Source: Sphingomonas azotifigens NBRC 15497 (GTDB lineage: Bacteria; Pseudomonadota; Alphaproteobacteria; Sphingomonadales; Sphingomonadaceae). Taken from it: a stretch of DNA of 64,000 nt. Positions 19,003 to 27,738 of this stretch are shown one piece after another (the first letter of the stretch is position 1; the number at the start of each line of letters is the position of its first letter). The notes beneath the pieces were generated by a model. The model saw nothing but the letters and a program-made list of their open reading frames with translations. It was not told the DNA's origin and made no database searches. The position numbers and the translations under genes are program-made. The DNA is taken from contig NZ_BCTR01000039.1 of assembly GCF_002091475.1 (NCBI RefSeq), positions 1 to 64,000 on the forward strand, written 5' to 3'.

Positions 19003-19934
19003 TCGACGAGACCGCCTGCCGCTGGGTCGCCGCGATCGATCGTGGCCTCAGCGACGCGGAAGAGACCGAGCTGGCTGCCTGGCTGGCGGCGGATCGTCGG
19101 CATCGCGGGGCGCTGCTGCGGACCAAGGCGGCGATGCGCCTGCTCGATGAGGGCCGTGCGCTGCCGGATCGGGAAGTGGAACCGTCGACTCCGCCGCGCC
19201 GCCGGCGCTGGTGGCCGGTCGGCGCCGGCGCGGTCGCGGCGACATTGGTTGCCGCGCTGGGCGTCGGCCTATGGCGCGACCGCGGCGAACTGATCGACAC
19301 GCGGGTAGGCGAGATCCGCAGCATGCAGCTGGCCGATGGATCGGTCGCGGTCGTCAATAGCGGTACCAGATTGCGCGTGGCGTTCACGCGCGCCGAGCGC
19401 CATGTCGAGATGACCAAGGGCGAGGCCTGGTTCCAGGTCGCGCACAACAAGGCGCGCCCCTTCGTCGTCGCCAGCGGCCCCTATCGGGTGCAGGCGGTCG
19501 GTACCGCCTTCGACGTCCGGCGGGAGGGGGAGGCTGCGCGGGTCGTCGTCACTACGGGCGTGGTCAAGATCTGGTCGGTCGACAGCGACGAGGCGCCGCG
19601 CCGCGTCGAGGCGGGCGAGTGGGCGGTGCTGAAGCCCGGCAAGGCGATCGCGACCCGGGCGATGCGCCCCCAGGCGTCCGACCAGCAACTGGCCTGGCGC
19701 GAGCGACGAATCGTGCTCGACAACATGACGCTGGGCGAGGCGGCGGCCGAGTTCAACCGCTACAATGTCAACCGGCTCGAGGTTGCGCCGCAGCTCGCCG
19801 GCAGGCGCGTGGTCGGCTGGTTCCGCGTCGATGACGTGGACGGCTTCGCCGCCTCCAGCGCCGCGATGGTCGGCGGGCGCGTGGAACGGGTCGATCGGCC
19901 GGGCGAGGGGGAGGTCACCCGCATTCTGCCCTGA
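18999..19934 (+). CDS. FecR-like anti-sigma factor / signal transducer
   Basis: An inner-membrane regulator for the upstream sigma factor (311 residues). It starts at the ATG 18999 inside the stop of the sigma gene. N-terminal helix: ACRWVAAIDRGLSDAEETE. The transmembrane helix is near residues 70-88 (VGAGAVAATLVAALGVGL), after a cluster of arginines. The periplasmic FecR domain has GEIRSMQLADGSVAVVNSGT, MTKGEAWFQVAHNKARPF and VGTAFDVRREG. The C-terminal module (MTLGEAAAEFNRYNVNRLEV) is the part expected to meet the STN domain of the receptor encoded next. Confidence 0.93.
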   Translation: MIDETACRWVAAIDRGLSDAEETELAAWLAADRRHRGALLRTKAAMRLLDEGRALPDREVEPSTPPRRRRWWPVGAGAVAATLVAALGVGLWRDRGELIDTRVGEIRSMQLADGSVAVVNSGTRLRVAFTRAERHVEMTKGEAWFQVAHNKARPFVVASGPYRVQAVGTAFDVRREGEAARVVVTTGVVKIWSVDSDEAPRRVEAGEWAVLKPGKAIATRAMRPQASDQQLAWRERRIVLDNMTLGEAAAEFNRYNVNRLEVAPQLAGRRVVGWFRVDDVDGFAASSAAMVGGRVERVDRPGEGEVTRILP

Positions 19935-20027
19935 AAAAATTTCGATGCTGCCGACGGAAGTTGCGGGGACGTTCATCCTTGGATCAGCGCCGCATGAAGC
20001 GCGTTCGACATTCCAGGGAGAGGTGCC

Positions 20028-22889
20028 TTGCGCAACAGCCAGATTTTCAGCGTGTCCATGGTCGCGATCGCCGCCATGCTCGCGACACCCTCCGTCGCCG
20101 CCCAGGCCCTTCGCGACTTCAACGTGCCGCGCCAGCCCGCCGCCGCTGGTCTGGTGCGGTTCGCCCAGCAGGCCAATATCCAGATCATCGCGCCCACCGA
20201 CGCGACGAGCGGCCAGACCGTGTCGGAGGTGAAGGGCCAGTTCAGCATCGAGGAAGGCCTGCGCCGGCTGATCGCCCGCAGCCATTTGCGGCTGGTTTCG
20301 TTCGACGGCCGCACCGCGGTGATCGCGGCGGCCGGACCGGCTGTCCCGCGCGCTGCCGGACAGAGCGCGCCCCGGGAAACGGCCCCTACGGGCGCCAGCG
20401 CCCAGGCGACCGGGCCGGCAACCGAAACGGCGCAGGCCGAGGACAGCTCCCAGAACGAAATCATCGTTACGGGCAATACCTCCGACAGGCGCACGCTGTT
20501 CAACTCCTCGTCCAACGTCACGCTGGCCAGCGCCGCCGACCTGCAGCGCAAGGCGCCGCGCTCCACGGCGGATACGCTGGAACTGGTGCCCGGCGTGTTC
20601 GTGGAGGGCACGGCGGGGCCGATCTCCAACAACTATTCGGTGCGCGGCCTGCGCGGCGGCGGCCAGACCTTCATCACGCTGGAAGAGGACGGCATGCCGA
20701 TCCTCTATGGCGGCGGCGGTGCGGACTTCTACTTTCAGAACGACATCACCATCAGTCGCCTGGAAGCCGTCGAGGGCGGCACCTCTGGCGTGCTCGCGCC
20801 CAATGGCGCCGGGGCGACGATCAACTTCATTTCGATGAAGCCCGATCACGATCGGGCGACCGCGATGGTCCGCTTCACCGGCGCGACCTATGGGGATCTG
20901 CGCGCCGACGGCTATTTCTCGGCGCCGATCGCCGATGGCTGGGCGTTCAACGTCGGCGGCTATGTCACCTCGCAAAAGGGCGTGCGGCGCACCCCCTTCA
21001 CCTTCAACGCCTATGACGTGAAGGGGATGCTGGAGAAGAAGTTCTCCAATGGCGGCCTCGTCCGCTTCACCCTCAAGAAGGGCGACAAGCATTTTCCCTA
21101 TTATGCCGACATGCCGTTCCGCGTGGCTGCCAACGGCACGATCAGCAGCGTGCCGGGCCTCGACCTGAAGCGCGACGACGTCGGCGGGCGGGGCTTCACC
21201 GAGTTCATGGTCCCCGACGCGCCCGCCACCGGCAACAGCCTGCGCCGGTTCAGTTCGGCCGATGGTGTGCATGTCAAGTCGACCACCTACCGGGTCGACC
21301 TGGAAATGCCGGTGAGCCCCAGCGTGCGCCTGTTCGGTCGCGCGCGCTATCTGGACGGCTCCTATGACTTCAACGGCATCTTCCCGGGCAGCGGATCAGG
21401 CACGGCGGGGCTGACCCCGGCGCTCAACTATCTGACGCCGGCGGTGTCGCCGCTCGCCGGGCTGACCCCGCTCCAGGGCTCGCCGCAGACCTATTTCCAG
21501 GTCGCGGCGCAGCGCTTCCCCGGGGTCGCCCAATATGGCCTGCGCAACATCCGCACGGGGCAGGTGATCGCGGCATCGAACATCGCTGCGCTGAGCGGCC
21601 TCAACGGCAATGGCCTGCTCCAGCAGACCGTCCTCAACCACCAGACGCTCGCGACCAAGGATTTCGGCAGCGATTTCGGGGTGAAGTGGGACGCGAGCGG
21701 CAGCAATCTCGACAATTCGCTGACCGTCGGCGGCATGGTCTACAATGTGCGCCGCCGGAACGACCAGTCGGCGGTGGCGACGGTCCTCAACGACGTGCGC
21801 AACGATTCTAACGTCTACGACATGGTCGCCTTGAATGCGGCGGGTGGGGTGCTCGGGTCGCTCACCAACAACGGCATGGTCAATTACGGAAATTGGGGCC
21901 AGGGCCTGTTCAACGACGAGGTCACCTCGCTCTCCGCCTATTTCAACGACGAACTGACCATCGGAGATCGTCTGCACGTCGACTTCGGCGCACGCTACGA
22001 GCACCAGCATGTGCGGGTTGACATCGGCAACACGGCGGTGGCCAACGCGCCGGTGCCGACGGGTACGGTCGGTCTCTACGACAATGTCGGCAGCACGTTC
22101 AACGGCACCTATACCCGCCAGAGCGCCAACTATTCCGACTGGGCGTTTACGGGGGGCGTCAATTACGAGCTTACCGATCATGTCGCGCTCTATGTCCGCG
22201 GCGCGCGCGGGTTCCAGACCAATGGCGGCGACACCGGCGGGACCCACAAGCCGACCGAGCTGACGCTGTATGAAGGCGGCGTGCGGTTCAAGGCGGCCGC
22301 CTTCAACGCCTCGATCATCGGCTTCCGCACCGAATTCCGCGACCAGTCCTATCAGTTCGTCAACCCGGCCAACCCGGCACAGGCGAGCAACGCGCTGGCG
22401 GACAACACCACCAACGGCGTCCAGCTCGATGCCACGGTGCGGCCGGTGCGCTTCTTCAGCCTGAACGTGCAGGGCGTGTATCAGGAGCCGAAACTCGGCA
22501 ATCTGCGCTTCGACGGCGTTGCGCAGCCGCAATATGACGGCAACACGCCCGAGCGCACGCCCAAGAAGCTGCTGACTGTGACGCCGTCCTTCATCCTGCC
22601 GGGTGGCCTGGGCGAGATCTACGGCCGGTACAAATATGTCGGCAAGATCTTCGCCGACAGCGGCAACGGCATCGCGCTGCCCGATTACGGGGTGTTCTCG
22701 ATCGGTGCGAGCCTGGACGTCACACCGCGCCTGAACCTGTCGGTCAGCGTCGACAACCTGACCGATGTGAAGGGCTTTACCGAAGGCAACCCGCGACAGG
22801 GGCAGACCCAGTCGATCGTAGACGGCTATTTCTATGGCCGTGCGATCGTCGGGCGCAACGCGCTGATCAGTGCGACGCTGAAGCTGTGA
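20028..22889 (+). CDS. TonB-dependent receptor with STN signalling domain
   Basis: An outer-membrane transporter of 953 residues. The start is a TTG at 20028 with GGGAGAGG upstream; the ATG at 20058 would leave the signal peptide too short. The signal peptide ends at SVAAQA. An STN domain (residues of about 30-105, RDFNVPRQPAAAGLVRFAQ) is followed by a linker rich in Ala, Pro and Gln, a TonB box-like NEIIVTG, a plug (VPGVFVEGTAGPISNNYSVR), and a long barrel ending in AVG-type strand residues LISATLKL. The upstream sigma and FecR genes indicate surface signalling. The downstream genes encode a secreted glycosidase-like protein and a halogenase-like flavoprotein, which suggests carbohydrate cargo. 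The stop overlaps the GTG start of the next gene. Confidence 0.92.
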   Translation: MRNSQIFSVSMVAIAAMLATPSVAAQALRDFNVPRQPAAAGLVRFAQQANIQIIAPTDATSGQTVSEVKGQFSIEEGLRRLIARSHLRLVSFDGRTAVIAAAGPAVPRAAGQSAPRETAPTGASAQATGPATETAQAEDSSQNEIIVTGNTSDRRTLFNSSSNVTLASAADLQRKAPRSTADTLELVPGVFVEGTAGPISNNYSVRGLRGGGQTFITLEEDGMPILYGGGGADFYFQNDITISRLEAVEGGTSGVLAPNGAGATINFISMKPDHDRATAMVRFTGATYGDLRADGYFSAPIADGWAFNVGGYVTSQKGVRRTPFTFNAYDVKGMLEKKFSNGGLVRFTLKKGDKHFPYYADMPFRVAANGTISSVPGLDLKRDDVGGRGFTEFMVPDAPATGNSLRRFSSADGVHVKSTTYRVDLEMPVSPSVRLFGRARYLDGSYDFNGIFPGSGSGTAGLTPALNYLTPAVSPLAGLTPLQGSPQTYFQVAAQRFPGVAQYGLRNIRTGQVIAASNIAALSGLNGNGLLQQTVLNHQTLATKDFGSDFGVKWDASGSNLDNSLTVGGMVYNVRRRNDQSAVATVLNDVRNDSNVYDMVALNAAGGVLGSLTNNGMVNYGNWGQGLFNDEVTSLSAYFNDELTIGDRLHVDFGARYEHQHVRVDIGNTAVANAPVPTGTVGLYDNVGSTFNGTYTRQSANYSDWAFTGGVNYELTDHVALYVRGARGFQTNGGDTGGTHKPTELTLYEGGVRFKAAAFNASIIGFRTEFRDQSYQFVNPANPAQASNALADNTTNGVQLDATVRPVRFFSLNVQGVYQEPKLGNLRFDGVAQPQYDGNTPERTPKKLLTVTPSFILPGGLGEIYGRYKYVGKIFADSGNGIALPDYGVFSIGASLDVTPRLNLSVSVDNLTDVKGFTEGNPRQGQTQSIVDGYFYGRAIVGRNALISATLKL

Positions 22890-24934
22890 GGCGGAAGGCG
22901 GGGCTGCGGGCGACCCTGGCACTGGCGGCGGCGCTGCTGTTGGCCGGTGCAGGTACGGGAACGACGCAGGTCGAGCAGTACGTGGTGCGCGAGGGGCTGA
23001 ATCTCAACAGCTTCACGCGCGCCGGTCCCGTCGCGGCGCATGTCGTGCTGCGATCGGGACGGCAGCCCCGCCTGCTCGTCGCCTTCCCGGCGGGCAATAG
23101 CGGCACGGCGCTGTGGTTCGAGCCGCTCGCCAAGGACGCCGAATGGCACCTGGAGGGTGCGCCGCGCCCGATCACGCTGCGCGACGCCAAGGGGCGGCCG
23201 CTCCACGGCGTCCGCTTCGTCGCGACGATCGACGCGGACCGCCTGGTCCCGCACCAGGCGGTGCTGTCGAGCATTCGCGTCCTCCGCGATTACCAGGCGC
23301 TGGGCAAGGTGCCGGCTGCGGTATTGACCGCGCCGCGCATGACCGGTGACGGGATCCGCTGGTCGCGCGACCGGCTCGATGGCGCGGCGGGCTATGACCT
23401 TGCACTGTCGGTTGTCGGCGGCCGCATTGCAGGCGGTGCCATCCTCGGCGGTCGGGACGGCCGGATCCGCCTCGCCGTAACGGCGGTGACGGGCGAGACC
23501 CCGCTCTCGCCGCGCGGCGGTGCGGACCTGCTCAACGCCCGGGCGCAAGCCGATCCGGGGGCGCGCAATGCGCTTACCTTCCTCAGCTATGCCGAGAAGT
23601 ATCTGGCAGGATCTTGGCGGTTCGACACCTATTTCGGGCGCGACACGCTGATGTCGGTCCGGCTGCTGATGCCCGCGCTGCAGCCGGCGGCGGTGGAAAC
23701 CGGGCTGGCATCGGTGCTGGCACGCCTGTCGCCCCAGGGCGAGGTAGCGCATGAGGAGGATATCGGCGAGTTCGCCATCCTCGACCATCAGCGGACCGAC
23801 GGCACGCTGTCCGATGCGCCGGTCTACAACTACAACATGGTCGACAGCGACTATATGCTGGCGCCGGTCGCGCGGGCGTGGCTGCTCGACGATCCGCGCG
23901 GGCGGGCGCGGGCGCAGGCCTTTCTGGCGCAGCGCCTCGGCGGCGAGACCATGGGTGCGCGGATGGTTCGCAACCTGCGCTTCGTGTTGCAGCAGGCAGC
24001 GCCTTTCGCCCGCGACCCGGTTGCCGCGCATCTGATCGCGCTCAAGCCCGGCATGGATGCGGGCGAATGGCGCGACAGCAATGACGGGCTGGCGGGCGGG
24101 CGACTGCCCTATGACGTCAACGCCGTGCTCGTGCCCGCAGCGCTCGATTCCGCCGCGGCGCTGCAGGCGAGCGGGCTGCTCCGTCCCTATCTCTCCGCCG
24201 GCGACACGGCTGCCTTCGCGCGAGCACGTGCGCTCGCCGACATCTGGCGCGCCAAGGCGCCGCCCTTGTTCGACGTGGCGGTGCCAGCTGATGCGGCCAA
24301 GCGCGCGGTCCGCGACTATGCGCGTGCACTGGGCGTGCCGGATGCACCCGCGCTGGCGGCGATCGGCACGATGCCGGTCCGCTTCCCGGCCATTGCGCTG
24401 GATGGGAAAGGCCAGCCGATTCCGGTGCAGAACAGCGACCCCGGCTTTGCGCTGCTGTTCGAGAAGCCTTCCGCCGAGGCACTGCAGATCATGACGGCGA
24501 GCCTCATCGACGCGTTCCCGGCGGGATTGCGCACGGGGGCGGGCATGCTGGTTGCCAACCCCGCTTTTGCCGACGCAGGGATACAGCGGAAATTCTCGCC
24601 CAATGCCTATCACGGCACGGTGATCTGGAGCTGGCAGCAGGCGCTCGTCGCCGCCGGGCTGGCACGGCAGCTCGAACGCAGCGACCTCCCCGCCGACGTC
24701 CGCCACCGGATCGCCCGTGCGCAATCCTGCCTGTGGGACGGGATCGAGAAAACGCGCAGCGTGCAGAGCTCAGAGCTCTGGTCGTGGCGATACGCCGATG
24801 GCCGGTATCAGGTCGTGCCCTTCGGCGCGGCAGGGGCGGATGTCGACGAGTCCAACGCCGCACAGCTTTGGAGCACCGTCTATCTCGCGCTCCGTCGGCC
24901 GCCGGGAGCGGCGATCGCCTGTGCCGGTCGATGA
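22886..24934 (+). CDS. secreted six-hairpin glycosidase-like protein
   Basis: A 682-residue protein whose GTG start at 22886 overlaps the receptor stop (GTGA), so it is translationally coupled. The signal peptide is LRATLALAAALLLAGAGTG. The N-terminal 200 residues look beta-rich, and a fibronectin-like stretch is possible. From about residue 220 the sequence resembles (alpha/alpha)6 toroid glycosidases and debranching-type enzymes: EKYLAGSWRFDTYFGRDTLM, HEEDIGEFAILDHQ, NYNMVDSDYMLAPVARAWLL, then SPNAYHGTVIWSWQQALVAAG and the final ESNAAQLWSTVYLALRR. I do not recognise a specific CAZy family, so the substrate is open. The coupling suggests it trims the glycan that the receptor takes up. The acidic residues in FDTYFGRD and HEEDIGE are candidates for catalysis. 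Confidence 0.65.
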   Translation: MRRKAGLRATLALAAALLLAGAGTGTTQVEQYVVREGLNLNSFTRAGPVAAHVVLRSGRQPRLLVAFPAGNSGTALWFEPLAKDAEWHLEGAPRPITLRDAKGRPLHGVRFVATIDADRLVPHQAVLSSIRVLRDYQALGKVPAAVLTAPRMTGDGIRWSRDRLDGAAGYDLALSVVGGRIAGGAILGGRDGRIRLAVTAVTGETPLSPRGGADLLNARAQADPGARNALTFLSYAEKYLAGSWRFDTYFGRDTLMSVRLLMPALQPAAVETGLASVLARLSPQGEVAHEEDIGEFAILDHQRTDGTLSDAPVYNYNMVDSDYMLAPVARAWLLDDPRGRARAQAFLAQRLGGETMGARMVRNLRFVLQQAAPFARDPVAAHLIALKPGMDAGEWRDSNDGLAGGRLPYDVNAVLVPAALDSAAALQASGLLRPYLSAGDTAAFARARALADIWRAKAPPLFDVAVPADAAKRAVRDYARALGVPDAPALAAIGTMPVRFPAIALDGKGQPIPVQNSDPGFALLFEKPSAEALQIMTASLIDAFPAGLRTGAGMLVANPAFADAGIQRKFSPNAYHGTVIWSWQQALVAAGLARQLERSDLPADVRHRIARAQSCLWDGIEKTRSVQSSELWSWRYADGRYQVVPFGAAGADVDESNAAQLWSTVYLALRRPPGAAIACAGR

Positions 24935-24972
24935 GGCTCGCGGCTAGGGACGGGAGCGGTTAGACGGAGCCG

Positions 24973-26454
24973 ATGATGGACAATCGCATTCGCCGGATCG
25001 TGATCCTGGGCGGCGGAACGGCGGGCTGGATGAGTGCCGCGGCCCTGTCGCGCGCGCTGGCCGGGCAACGCGTTGCCATCACGCTGGTCGAATCCGATGC
25101 GATCGGTACGATCGGCGTGGGCGAGGCCACCATCCCCACCATCCACTGGTTCAACCAGATCGTCGGCCTGGACGAGCGCCAGTTCCTGGCTGAAACCAAG
25201 GCGACGGTGAAGCTCGGCATCGAGTTCGTCGGCTGGAACGGCGAGGGAAGCCGGTACTTCCACCCCTTCGGCACGTTCGGCCCGCCGGGCGACGGCACGA
25301 TGTTCCTCCACCGCCTGATCCGGGGACGTGCCGACGGCGATACCGCGCCCACCGAAGCCTATTCGCTGACCGCGCAGGCAGCGCGCGCGGGCCGGTTTGC
25401 CCGGCCGGTTCCCGATCGCCGCTCGCTCTTGTCGACCATGGGCTATGCCTATCATTTCGACGCGGGTCTCTATGCGCGCTATCTGCGCGGGCTGGCCGAG
25501 CGTGCGGGCGTCATCCGGGTCGAGGGCATGGTCGGCTCGGTCCGGCAGGACGACGACAGCGGCTTCGTCCGCGCGCTGACGCTGGACGACGGGCGCATCG
25601 TCGAAGGCGATCTCTTCCTCGATTGCTCGGGACTACGCGGCCTGCTGATCGGCGAAACGCTGGGCGTCGGCTATGACGACTGGTCGCACTGGCTGCCCTG
25701 CGACCGCGCCTGGGCCGTGCCGAGCGCAGCGGAGACGACCGTTACGCCGTTCACCCGTGCGACGGCGGCCGAGGCGGGATGGCGCTGGCGCATCCCGCTC
25801 CAGCACCGCGTCGGCAACGGCTATGTCTTCGCCAGCCGCTTTCAGGACGAGGCGGCAGCACGTGCGTCGCTGCTGGCCGGGATGGAGGGGCCGCCGCTCG
25901 CCGATCCGCGGCTGATCCGCTTCACGCCGGGGATGCGGCGCGAGCCATGGCGGGCCAATGTGGTGGCGATCGGCCTGTCGAGCGGGTTCCTCGAGCCGCT
26001 GGAATCGACCAGTATCCACTTGATCCAGAGCGGCATCGCCAAGCTGTTGTCGCTCTTCCCGGCGGCCGATTGCTCGCCGCTGCTGGCGCGGCAGTTCAAC
26101 CGGATCTTCGGGCAGGAGATGCTCGACATACGCGATTTCCTGATCTTCCACTATCATGCGACGGCGGGGCGCGAGGAGCCGCTGTGGCGCGAGCGGCAGG
26201 CGATGGCGATCCCGGACACGCTCAGCGAACGTCTCGCGCATTTCCGAAACTCGGGCCGAATCGTCCTGTCGAGCGACGAGCTGTTCCGCGATGCGAGCTG
26301 GTTCGCGGTGCTTGATGGCCAAGGCGAGCGCCCCGGCGATCACAACCCCTTGATCGAGGGGACGGGTGTTCAGGAAAATCTAGGCCAATTGACTGCGTTG
26401 AAAGCGGCCATAGCGCGAGCGGCAGCAAGTTTGCCGGCGATATCTCGGGCTTAG
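24973..26454 (+). CDS. tryptophan-halogenase-family FAD-dependent protein
   Basis: A flavin-dependent halogenase homologue of 493 residues. Seen: the FAD motif ILGGGTAGWMSA at the N-terminus, GVGEATIPTI, the family WxWxIP motif as WRWRIP near residue 275, a lysine in TVKLGIEFVGW at the position of the catalytic Lys of PrnA, and EPLESTSIHLIQ matching the region of the PrnA catalytic glutamate. The main active-site elements therefore look intact. ATG 24973 or 24976 both fit the GGAG at 24966. Genes of this family often lie beside TonB receptors in sphingomonads and xanthomonads, where free tryptophan is an unlikely substrate. The real substrate here is unknown. It closes the second receptor operon. 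Confidence 0.85.
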   Translation: MMDNRIRRIVILGGGTAGWMSAAALSRALAGQRVAITLVESDAIGTIGVGEATIPTIHWFNQIVGLDERQFLAETKATVKLGIEFVGWNGEGSRYFHPFGTFGPPGDGTMFLHRLIRGRADGDTAPTEAYSLTAQAARAGRFARPVPDRRSLLSTMGYAYHFDAGLYARYLRGLAERAGVIRVEGMVGSVRQDDDSGFVRALTLDDGRIVEGDLFLDCSGLRGLLIGETLGVGYDDWSHWLPCDRAWAVPSAAETTVTPFTRATAAEAGWRWRIPLQHRVGNGYVFASRFQDEAAARASLLAGMEGPPLADPRLIRFTPGMRREPWRANVVAIGLSSGFLEPLESTSIHLIQSGIAKLLSLFPAADCSPLLARQFNRIFGQEMLDIRDFLIFHYHATAGREEPLWRERQAMAIPDTLSERLAHFRNSGRIVLSSDELFRDASWFAVLDGQGERPGDHNPLIEGTGVQENLGQLTALKAAIARAAASLPAISRA

Positions 26455-26598
26455 CGTATCCGGTGTGATCAAGCGAGTTTTGGCGACCAGAGCACAACCC
26501 GAGCCAGCGGGCAGCGAGCGATAATTTTGGTAGGAGATTGACGGCGGGCGCGCCTTTGCGCGCCTCTGCATCGGTCCCGACCATTTTCGCAAGCGATC

Positions 26599-27738
26599 TC
26601 AGACGCTCGCAGTATTTCCCACTTCGAGCCGAAAGGTTGTCGTCAAGTCTGGCCGCAGCGTCACATCACCGCCATGGGCTCGCGCGATCCGGCGAGCGAG
26701 GCTGAGGCCGATGCCCGAACCGCCCGGCTTTGTCGTGTGGAACGGCCGAAAAATTGCGGCGCGCTCATCCAGGGGCATCCCATCGCCGCTGTCGGTGACA
26801 GATATTGTCAGGGCACCCGACGAGGACAGTTCGAACCTTAGCCCGACCGCACATGGCGCCGAGGCGGCGAGCGCGGCCTCGGCTCCGTTCTGCAACAATG
26901 CCCAGATCGCCTGCGTCATCTGGTCCCGGTCTATCCTGGCGACAGCGCCATCGTCGCCTTCGACCGTCAGCGTTACGTTCGGCGCGAAGCGGGCCGCGAA
27001 AAGGCGGGTGAGATCGTCGGCCAATTCCTCCAGCACCACCGGTTCGCGCACGGGGGCGGGCAGGCGGGCGAGGTCGCGATAGGCCCGCGTAAACGCCTCG
27101 AGCCCTTCCACTCTGCGAGCGAGCGTGGCCAGGATCGCTGGTAAGGCCGCATCTCCCGCCGAGGCTGCGGTGATGGCGCTATCGGCCAGCGACACGATCG
27201 GCGACAGTCCATTTAGCAGTTCGTGTCCGAGGATATCGATCATCTCGTCGCTGGCGCGTTCCTCGGCAGCGCGTTGTTCGGCCTCCGCGTCTATCAGGGC
27301 GACCAGACGATGCCCATTCGCGCCCTCTACCGCGTCAAGGCGAAAGCTGCGACCGTCATGGCGAAGGTGGGTTGAAGCCGATGCGAGGTGTAGCGCCACG
27401 ACCGGGGGAATGCGGTCATTCGTCACGAACAGCGTCCGCGCGGCACGATTGAGCGCCTGCGCGCGCGTGCCCTCGGCGCGAACCAGCGGCACCGGAACCT
27501 GATCGAGCAGCAGGCGGAGCGGCAGGGCGTCTTCTTGCCGCCGTCGTGGCGCTGTCGCCAGCGGACGTCGGGCGGCGGTCCAGCATCCCAAGCCGATCAC
27601 CCAGCAGAGAACGATGCCTGCTCCGACGAACGACGCCCATAAATGTGCCTGCCATGCCAGTACGAAACAGGCTCCGCCCAAAGCAAGCACCATGCCGGAA
27701 CCGAATGCTGCGGCTGGGTTGCGCCACTCAGAGCCCAT
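26599..27738 (-). CDS. membrane sensor histidine kinase
   Basis: A sensor kinase of 379 residues that should phosphorylate the NtrC-like regulator encoded just upstream. Two transmembrane helices lie at about residues 12-55 (GMVLALGGACFVLAW and VGAGIVLCWVIGLGCW) with almost no periplasmic loop, so it probably senses a membrane or internal signal. A PAS-like region follows. The H-box is IDILGHELLNGLSPIVS, with phospho-acceptor His near residue 172. The ATPase part has the N-box as ALLQNGAEAALAA, the G1 box VTDSGDGMP and the G2 box GGSGIGLSLARRIA. It overlaps the regulator gene by 11 bases, so the two are one operon. Confidence 0.9.
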   Translation of the reverse strand: MGSEWRNPAAAFGSGMVLALGGACFVLAWQAHLWASFVGAGIVLCWVIGLGCWTAARRPLATAPRRRQEDALPLRLLLDQVPVPLVRAEGTRAQALNRAARTLFVTNDRIPPVVALHLASASTHLRHDGRSFRLDAVEGANGHRLVALIDAEAEQRAAEERASDEMIDILGHELLNGLSPIVSLADSAITAASAGDAALPAILATLARRVEGLEAFTRAYRDLARLPAPVREPVVLEELADDLTRLFAARFAPNVTLTVEGDDGAVARIDRDQMTQAIWALLQNGAEAALAASAPCAVGLRFELSSSGALTISVTDSGDGMPLDERAAIFRPFHTTKPGGSGIGLSLARRIARAHGGDVTLRPDLTTTFRLEVGNTASV

